Source: Gemmatimonadales bacterium
Lineage (GTDB): Bacteria; Gemmatimonadota; Gemmatimonadetes; Gemmatimonadales; GWC2-71-9
Assembly (NCBI GenBank): GCA_013813145.1
Contig: JACCSE010000209.1
Location: 1-6,064, forward strand
Direction of reading: 5' to 3'
DNA: 6,064 nucleotides
Part shown: piece by piece, positions 1 through 4,446 of the stretch
Numbering within the stretch: position 1 is the first letter of the stretch
Layout of the letters: each line of letters begins with the position of its first letter
Notes under the pieces: model-generated
Databases searched by the model: none
The model's input: only the letters and a program-made list of their open reading frames with translations
What the model was told of the DNA's origin: nothing
Program-made: the position numbers and the translations under genes

Positions 1-73
1 CCCACTGGGCGAGCCGGCCAGGCTCGCCCAGCACTACTCGTAGCAGCACCGAGGAGTCCAGATAGACGATCAC
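1..73 (-). CDS. vapC: PIN-domain ribonuclease toxin, VapC-type (N-terminal fragment, runs off left edge)
   Basis: Reading the minus strand from GTG at 73-71 gives MIVYLDSSVLLRVVLGEPGR and then LAQW before the window ends, so 24 codons are visible. The pattern of a hydrophobic strand, Asp-6, then Ser-Ser-Val-Leu-Leu is the hallmark start of PIN domains. Asp-6 would be the first of the acidic residues that bind the catalytic metal. PIN toxins of VapBC systems are Mg-dependent endoribonucleases that cut specific RNAs, often tRNA or rRNA, and are held inactive by the cognate antitoxin. The GTG start overlaps the TGA stop of the upstream antitoxin gene as GTGA (positions 73-70), which implies translational coupling and supports the start choice. 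The rest of the gene, including the other acidic residues, lies outside the window, so whether it is intact cannot be judged. Confidence 0.85.
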   Translation of the reverse strand, partial: MIVYLDSSVLLRVVLGEPGRLAQW

Positions 74-342
74 CGGCCGCGCTGACGCTCCTCCAACAGC
101 GCGGCGAGGCTATCGGTGTCGGCAATAGGCGCGCGGGGAAGCTTCACGTCGCGCAGGCGCCGGACTGGCGGCCGGATCGAAAGCGCACCTGGCGGGTGTT
201 CCCAAGGCAGGATTCGCGCGATGGGCATATCCCGATTGAACACGGTGAGCGTCTCCCCGCGGCGAACCCGCCGAAGGTAGGCGCTCAAACGCGCCTTCAG
301 GTCGGCCAGCCCTACCTCCAGTCCTCGCGATCGATCGGACAT
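70..342 (-). CDS. vapB: Phd/YefM-type antitoxin of a VapBC toxin-antitoxin pair
   Basis: This 90-residue protein starts MSDRSRGLEVGLADLKARLS. Residues 8-40 (LEVGLADLKARL, then AYLRRVRRGETLTVFNRD and MPIARILP) match the N-terminal DNA-binding fold of Phd/YefM antitoxins: a short strand, a helix containing the LK-RLS-YL-RV pattern, GE, a strand, then PIARI-P. The C-terminal half (RRLRDVKLPRAPIADTDSLAALLEERQRGR in pieces) is Arg-, Pro- and Leu-rich with a final helix, as expected for the part that wraps and neutralises the toxin. The next gene is the PIN toxin, overlapping by 4 bases. An in-frame ATG at 369 would add nine residues (MTINDYHLT). I prefer 342 because the extra residues are encoded by the phased ATAGTCA repeats, which look like operator DNA, and because relatives begin close to the VGL-LK motif. 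Neither start has a Shine-Dalgarno sequence, so a leaderless or very short-leader mRNA is possible. Expected role: autorepression of the operon together with the toxin. Confidence 0.88.
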   Translation of the reverse strand: MSDRSRGLEVGLADLKARLSAYLRRVRRGETLTVFNRDMPIARILPWEHPPGALSIRPPVRRLRDVKLPRAPIADTDSLAALLEERQRGR

Positions 343-368
343 AGTCAGATGATAGTCATTAATAGTCA
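341..368 (-). promoter_or_regulatory. Probable antitoxin operator: three helically phased ATAGTCA heptamers
   Basis: On the plus strand ATAGTCA occurs at 341-347, 352-358 and 362-368; on the minus strand it reads TGACTAT. Start-to-start spacings are 11 and 10 bp, close to one helical turn, so the copies lie on the same face of the DNA. The spacings are not multiples of three, so the repetition is not explained by coding. The patch is AT-rich in an otherwise GC-rich window and ends at the antitoxin start codon (342-340). Phd/VapB antitoxins characteristically repress their own promoter through repeated sites here. A TATTAA-like sequence within it on the minus strand could be a weak -10 element, but I see no matching -35 element. 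Confidence 0.6.
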
Positions 369-369
369 T

Positions 370-460
370 GGCAGCAAGTTTCGCCCGACTAGCGGCGGCT
401 TGTGGCGGCCCCGCCCTTGGTGCAGATTTGGGACACTGCACGTCGCATCCGACACGCCCC
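370..460. other. Intergenic gap between comM stop and the vapBC operator
   Basis: This 91-bp gap separates the comM stop from the antitoxin operator; both flanking genes are on the minus strand. It holds one perfect 6-bp inverted repeat, GTGCAG at 420-425 and CTGCAC at 436-441, with a 10-base loop. There is no T-tract after it in either direction, so I do not call it an intrinsic terminator. I see no small gene here. Confidence 0.3.
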
Positions 461-1999
461 CTACGCCGCGGCCCGCTTCCGGTCCAGACTGCGATACTGG
501 ATCGCTTCGCTGACGTGGGCGGTGGTCAGCTCCGGGGCGGCATCCAGATCGGCAATAGTCCGCGCGATCTTGAGGACGCGGTGGTAGGCCCGAGCCGAGA
601 GCCCGAGCCGGTTCACCGCATCGCGCAGCAGGGTTTCGACCGGGGGGCTCAGACGGCAGTGCCGCCGGAGGTCCCGGGCAGTCATGTGGGCATTGGCGTA
701 GAGACCCGGCTGCTGGCTGAACCGATCCCGTTGAATGGCTCGAGCCCCCTCCACCCGGAGCCGAATGGTGGCGCTCGATTCCTCGGGCTCGGCGCCGACC
801 AGGTCGCGATAGGCGACCGCGGGTACCTCCAGATGGATGTCGATCCGGTCGAGCAGCGGTCCGGAAACACGGGAGCGGTACCGCTCCACGTCCAGCGGCG
901 AGCACCGGCAGTCCCGCACCTGATCGCCGAAATAGCCGCAGGGACAGGGATTCATCGCCGCGGCGAGCATGACGCGAGCTGGGTAGCTGAGGCTGATGGC
1001 GGCGCGGCTGAGCGTGACGACGCCGTCCTCCAAGGGCTGGCGCAATACCTCGAGGACGTTGCGGCGGAATTCCGGCAGCTCGTCGAGGAAGAGGACCCCG
1101 CCGTGCGCCAGGCTCACCTCGCCGGGGCGCGGGTTTGAGCCACCCCCGACCAGTCCGGCGTCGCTGATGGTGTGGTGCGGCGCGCGAAAGGGGCGGACGG
1201 CGCAGAGCGATTGACCCGGGAGGAGTACCCCGGCGACGCTGTGGATCCTGGTGGTCTCCAACGCTTCGTCCAGCGTCATGGAGGGCAGGATGGTGGGCAG
1301 CCGGCGCGCGAGCATGGTCTTGCCGGCGCCAGGGGGCCCGATGAAGAGGACGTTGTGGCCGCCCGCCGCGGCCACTTCCAGCGCCCGCTTGGCGGCGGCC
1401 TGACTGCGGACGTCCGCAAAGTCCAGCGGGTCCCCCGTTCGCTCGGCCATGAGCGCCGCCAGATCCACCCGGGTAGCCGGCAGCGAAGCGAGGTCGGTGA
1501 GATGATCGCAGGCTTCGAGCAGCGTGCGGGCGCCTCGCACCGCGAGCCCCTCGACCACCGCCGCCTCCGGCAGGTTGGCCTCGGGCAGGAGGAGCCCGGC
1601 GCAGCCGGCGGAGCGGGCCGCGAGCGCCATGGAGAGCGCCCCGCGGACTGGCCTGAGATCGCCTTCGAGGCCGACCTCGCCCACTACCATGGTATCGGTC
1701 AGGCGATGATCCGGCAGTTGGCCGCTGGCGACGAGAATCCCCAGCGCGATGGGCAAGTCGAATGCGGAACCATCTTTACGAATATCGGCCGGGGCTAGAT
1801 TGACGGTGATCCGCCGAAGCGGAAAGTCGAAGCCGGCGTTGGCCAGCGCCGCGCTGACCCGTTCCCGGCCTTCCTTCACCGCTCCATGGGGCAGCCCGAC
1901 GGTGGAGAAGGTGGGCAGCCCGCTGCTGATGTCGATCTCTACGTGCACCGGATAGGCATCGATGCCGAGCAGCGCGGCCGACCGAATACAGGAGAGCAT
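461..1999 (-). CDS. comM: ComM/YifB family Mg-chelatase-like AAA+ ATPase
   Basis: This 512-residue protein has the family's usual length (about 500). ComM is a cytoplasmic hexameric helicase that promotes branch migration when incoming single-stranded DNA is integrated during natural transformation. Order of parts: an N-terminal Lon-protease-like/ChlI domain (about 1-175) with SAALLGIDAYPVHVEIDISS, GLPTFSTVGLP and NLAPADIRKDGSAFDLPIAL; then the Mg-chelatase AAA+ core (about 190-395) with Walker A GPPGAGKT at 221-228, Walker B GVLFLDE at 301-307, the family motif FRAPHHTISDAGLVGGG at 271-287, and SGPLLDRIDIHLEVP at 379-393; then the C-terminal Mg-chelatase domain (about 400-508) ending in EAIQYRSLDR. 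Four cysteines (352, 354, 364, 366) in NPCPCGYFGD and CRCSPLD are normal for the family. All ATPase motifs look intact. The frame is open 45 codons further upstream, but homology starts at MLSCIRSAAL, so ATG 1999-1997 was chosen; no strong Shine-Dalgarno precedes it. It is divergent from the lipoprotein gene. Many bacteria not known to be competent carry this gene, so its presence alone does not show competence. Confidence 0.96.
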   Translation of the reverse strand: MLSCIRSAALLGIDAYPVHVEIDISSGLPTFSTVGLPHGAVKEGRERVSAALANAGFDFPLRRITVNLAPADIRKDGSAFDLPIALGILVASGQLPDHRLTDTMVVGEVGLEGDLRPVRGALSMALAARSAGCAGLLLPEANLPEAAVVEGLAVRGARTLLEACDHLTDLASLPATRVDLAALMAERTGDPLDFADVRSQAAAKRALEVAAAGGHNVLFIGPPGAGKTMLARRLPTILPSMTLDEALETTRIHSVAGVLLPGQSLCAVRPFRAPHHTISDAGLVGGGSNPRPGEVSLAHGGVLFLDELPEFRRNVLEVLRQPLEDGVVTLSRAAISLSYPARVMLAAAMNPCPCGYFGDQVRDCRCSPLDVERYRSRVSGPLLDRIDIHLEVPAVAYRDLVGAEPEESSATIRLRVEGARAIQRDRFSQQPGLYANAHMTARDLRRHCRLSPPVETLLRDAVNRLGLSARAYHRVLKIARTIADLDAAPELTTAHVSEAIQYRSLDRKRAAA

Positions 2000-2190
2000 G
2001 GGTGGATCCCGGTAGAGACCCGCCGAAGGTAGGCCCGCGCCCGGGCGGCGAGGCACCGCCAGAGCGCCGCGCGGTGAGAATTCCCGCACGAATTTTGCGA
2101 CATTCAGCCCGAGAGCTGGCCGCCAGACCCGCATCGGAAGCGCCCCCAGCCGTCCGTCGCGGCCGCACCACCGAGTCCCGGAGTCACAAC
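2000..2190. promoter_or_regulatory. Divergent intergenic region between comM and the lipoprotein gene
   Basis: This 191-bp region must hold the promoters for both divergent genes. The only AT-richer pocket is about 2076-2105 (GAGAATTCCC to AATTTTGCGACATT), the likeliest promoter zone, but no convincing -35/-10 pair is visible on either strand. It also contains a 17-bp exact copy of a stretch of the antitoxin gene (2018-2034, see findings). Confidence 0.35.
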
Positions 2191-2646
2191 ATGCGCGGTG
2201 TCCTCCACTGTGTCCTCGCCGGCATACTTGTGTCCGCCTGCGCCATACCCCGGGCGGGCGGCGCCCCGGTCGCGCCGGTCGAACGCGCGTGGTCGGTGCC
2301 GACGTTGGAGCTCTACCAGGAGTGGTGGACCCGGACCGAGCAGTGCTCCGGACTCAAGGGCGACATGTCGCTGGTGACCTTCTACGCGGTGGACTCTCCT
2401 TCCGGCGCGATCTCGCTGGGTACCGAAGTGGCCCATGGCTGGTGGATTCGCGAGGGCAATCGGATCTATCTTCCCGCCAATGCGCTCGGCGAAGAGTGGC
2501 TGGTCCGGCACGAGATGCTCCATGCGCTGATGCAGCGGGGAAGCCATCCGGCCGGCATGTTCGTCGAGGCGTGTCATCTCGCCTCCGGGCCGGTCTGGCG
2601 CGACTCCACCCTGGCGGAGGATCCGGGCAACCCCCACGGGCGCTGA
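2191..2646 (+). CDS. Small lipoprotein with HExxH motif, putative zinc metallopeptidase-like; family not recognised
   Basis: This 151-residue protein starts at ATG 2191, with GGAG at 2180-2183 seven bases upstream as a good ribosome-binding site. Residues 1-17 form a lipoprotein signal peptide: Arg-2, a hydrophobic stretch VLHCVLAGILVSAC, and the lipobox VSAC ending at Cys-17, so the mature protein should be lipid-anchored outside the cytoplasm. The mature part carries LYQEWWTRTEQCSG (41-54), a strand-rich middle with HGWWIREGNRIYLPANAL (82-99), then LVRHEMLHALMQRGSHPAG with HExxH at 107-111. HExxH provides two zinc ligands and a catalytic Glu in many metallopeptidases. The third ligand is unclear: His-119 or Glu-126 are candidates. 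The +12 spacing of His-119 does not fit the metzincin pattern, in which the third His is at +10. Cys-52 and Cys-128 are the only cysteines of the mature chain besides the lipidated one and could form a disulfide. It is too short for classical M48 or M4 peptidases. It may be a compact protease or an inactive zinc-binding envelope protein. The substrate is unknown. Confidence 0.8.
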   Translation: MRGVLHCVLAGILVSACAIPRAGGAPVAPVERAWSVPTLELYQEWWTRTEQCSGLKGDMSLVTFYAVDSPSGAISLGTEVAHGWWIREGNRIYLPANALGEEWLVRHEMLHALMQRGSHPAGMFVEACHLASGPVWRDSTLAEDPGNPHGR

Positions 2647-2799
2647 CCCGCCCCGAAAGCACGCTTTCCCCCCTCCGCGCCACCGGGCTTCGGCCCTCGT
2701 CTTGCTCAAGCTATGGGTGACGCGGAGTCAGCCGCAGGCGCTGTTCCTCTGAGCTTGCATCCGGCGGGTCTTCTCGCAAACTGCGGGAGCTATTTGGCG
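2647..2799. terminator. Gap between lipoprotein and ctp genes with two small hairpins
   Basis: Two perfect inverted repeats follow the lipoprotein stop. GAAAGC/GCTTTC at 2655-2668 has a 2-base centre, and GGGC-TTCG-GCCC at 2685-2696 is a classic very stable TTCG-tetraloop hairpin. The second is followed by TCGTCTTGCT, which is only moderately T-rich, so this is at best a weak intrinsic terminator. No convincing promoter for the downstream peptidase gene is visible, and read-through from the lipoprotein gene is possible. Confidence 0.35.
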
Positions 2800-4377
2800 A
2801 TGATGAGGTCCTTCCCCCGCGCGCGCTGGATCGCGCTCTCCACGGTCGTGATGATCGCGTTCGTGAGCGGCGGCTGGCTGCTCCGGCCGGCGCCCGCCGC
2901 CGGCGGCGGAGTCTACCAGCAGGCGCGCCTCTTCGAGCACGTCGTGGCGGCGATCAACCAGCACTACATCGATTCCCTGGGAGAAGGCGATCTCTATCAG
3001 CGGGCCTCGAGCGCGCTGGTGGGCTCGCTCCAGGATCCCTACGCCGAGCTGCTGATCAAGGAGAGCTACCGGGAATACCGCCGCCAGATGACCGGCACCG
3101 AGGTGGACCTCGATCTCGACGGCGAGCCGACCGAGTCCGGTCTCGATCTCAAGGGTGATGGCTTCGAGCCGGGCGACCGGGTGGTCAGCATCAACGGCCG
3201 GAACACGACCGGTTGGTCCGCCAGCCGGATTGAAGAAGAGCTGCGCGAGGGTCGCGGCCCGACCGTGACGGTCGTCGTCAGGCCCCGCGGCTCCGAGCGG
3301 ACGGTGGTCCGGCGCTTGACCCGCACCGCCGTGCACGTACCCGCGGCGTCTTCCGGCGTGCTGCTCGACGGAGGCGTGGGCTACGTGGTGCTCCGGCGGA
3401 TGAGCGAGGGCGCGGCCCAAGAGCTTGGGGCCGCCGTGGACCAGCTCGTTGCCGACGGAATGCGATCCCTGGTACTCGACCTGCGCTCCAACCCGGGCGG
3501 GCTCATCCGCGAAGGCGTGGGAGTCGCCGGGATGTTTCTCCAGACCGGAGACACGATCGCCACCTCCAAGGGCCGCTCGGCCCGGCACTCGAAGACCTAC
3601 CTGGCGGAGCAGCCCGGCGGCTGGGACAACCTCCGCGTCGTCCTGCTGGTGAACCGCGGCACCGCCAGCTCGGCGGAGCTGATCGCGGGCGCGCTTCAGG
3701 ATCACGACCGGGCGGTGGTCATCGGCACCGCCACCTACGGCAAGGGCGTGCTCCAGACCACGTATCCGCTGGGCGACGAAGTCGCGATCAAGCTCACCAC
3801 CGCCAAGTGGTATACCCCGAGCGGCCGGAGCGTGCAGCGTCCGCCGGCGGAGGCGGTCGGCGGTGCGGGCAACCGTCTGCCGGGCATCCAGCCGAGCGTG
3901 CTTCGGACCAAGGCCGGCCGGCCGGTGCCCGACGCCAGCGGGATCCTGCCGGACCTCACCGTCCGTGCCTCGCTCCGCTCCGACGCGGAGCGGCTGCTCC
4001 ACGGCGCCCTGGGTGACGAGTTCGACCGTTTCCGCGGCAGCGTCGCGGAGTTCGCGGCCGACCTTCGCGCCGAGGGCGGGGTGAACGACGAGTCGTTCCA
4101 GGTGACGCCCGAGATGCGCGACAGTCTGTTCGAGCGCGTGGTGGAGGAAGGGCTTCCGCTGCCGCGCGAAACCTACGACGAGGCGGCATTCTACGTGGAC
4201 GAGCAGCTCGGCTACGAGATCGCCCGGGAGCTGTTCGGCACCGAATCGGTGGTGCGCCGCCAGGCAAAGGCCGACCGCCAGCTTCAGGCGGCACTCCGGC
4301 TGCTCCGGAGGACGAACAGCCAGCAGGAGACGCTCACGGCCGCGGTCGCGGCGCAGGCGTCGGGAAGGCTGCGGTAA
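2800..4377 (+). CDS. ctpA: S41-family C-terminal processing peptidase (CtpA/Prc-like)
   Basis: This 525-residue envelope serine peptidase would cleave proteins near their C-termini outside the cytoplasm. Start ATG 2800 has GGGAG at 2785-2789 ten bases upstream. An ATG at 2713 in the same frame has no ribosome-binding site and would put 29 unlike-family residues before the membrane segment. A signal or anchor segment covers about 10-28 (RWIALSTVVMIAFVSGGWLL), with a possible cleavage site at APAA (31-34). Next comes an N-terminal helical part with ALVGSLQDPYAELL (72-85), then a shortened PDZ-like region (about 97-172) with FEPGDRVVSINGR, then the S41 core (about 195-345). The core carries GYVVLRRM, LVLDLRSNPGG (224-234), VNRGTASSAE (284-293) and ATYGKGVLQT (311-320). 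By alignment with CtpB and Prc, Ser-290 is the nucleophile and Lys-315 the general base, 25 residues apart as in the family; Gln-319 is also present. WYTPSGRSVQ and GILPDLTV close the core. A tail of about 130 charged helical residues (395-525) follows, longer than in CtpB. The gene ends convergent with the kinase gene. Confidence 0.95.
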   Translation: MMRSFPRARWIALSTVVMIAFVSGGWLLRPAPAAGGGVYQQARLFEHVVAAINQHYIDSLGEGDLYQRASSALVGSLQDPYAELLIKESYREYRRQMTGTEVDLDLDGEPTESGLDLKGDGFEPGDRVVSINGRNTTGWSASRIEEELREGRGPTVTVVVRPRGSERTVVRRLTRTAVHVPAASSGVLLDGGVGYVVLRRMSEGAAQELGAAVDQLVADGMRSLVLDLRSNPGGLIREGVGVAGMFLQTGDTIATSKGRSARHSKTYLAEQPGGWDNLRVVLLVNRGTASSAELIAGALQDHDRAVVIGTATYGKGVLQTTYPLGDEVAIKLTTAKWYTPSGRSVQRPPAEAVGGAGNRLPGIQPSVLRTKAGRPVPDASGILPDLTVRASLRSDAERLLHGALGDEFDRFRGSVAEFAADLRAEGGVNDESFQVTPEMRDSLFERVVEEGLPLPRETYDEAAFYVDEQLGYEIARELFGTESVVRRQAKADRQLQAALRLLRRTNSQQETLTAAVAAQASGRLR

Positions 4378-4381
4378 AGTC

Positions 4382-4446
4382 GTCACCCTGAACGAAGTGA
4401 AGGGGACCATGCTGGGCGATGCCCCCTTTGCTTCGCTCAGGGTGAC
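4382..4446. repeat. Imperfect 24-bp inverted repeat (GTCACCCTGA-type), likely bidirectional transcription stop
   Basis: Left arm 4382-4405 and right arm 4423-4446 pair at 21 of 24 positions around a 17-base loop. The outer 10 bases (GTCACCCTGA / TCAGGGTGAC) and inner GGGG/CCCC pair perfectly. It begins 4 bases after the ctp stop and runs into the end of the kinase gene, whose last codons it provides. The two mismatch-containing halves, GAACGAAGTGAAGG and GAGCGAAGCAAAGG, look like two diverged copies of one dispersed unit. Its place between convergent genes fits a bidirectional terminator or mRNA 3'-end protector. There is no T-tract, so termination would rest on the long stem. Confidence 0.75.

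Noticed and set aside
342..460. CRISPR-like or iteron origin interpretation of the ATAGTCA repeats
   Set aside because: Only three 7-bp copies with 3-4 bp gaps, no spacers of CRISPR size, and no replication initiator gene nearby; placement at the antitoxin start fits an operator better.
368..1138. A 256-codon plus-strand open frame opposite comM
   Set aside because: comM on the other strand has full family motifs across this stretch. The plus-strand product has no motif and no ribosome-binding site; it is a shadow of biased codon use.
1511..1556. Possible unusual zinc finger in comM (four-cysteine cluster looked for as an oddity)
   Set aside because: The cysteine cluster lies at residues 352-366 (about 902-946 in the window), not here, and it is a regular feature of the ComM/YifB family.
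2000..2134. N-terminal extension of comM by 45 codons
   Set aside because: The frame is open, but family proteins begin at the MLSCIRSAALLGID region. The extension has no conserved features and would occupy the divergent promoter region.
2713..2799. Upstream ATG for the S41 peptidase at 2713
   Set aside because: No ribosome-binding site precedes it, and the extra residues would bury the signal segment. ATG 2800 has GGGAG at suitable spacing.
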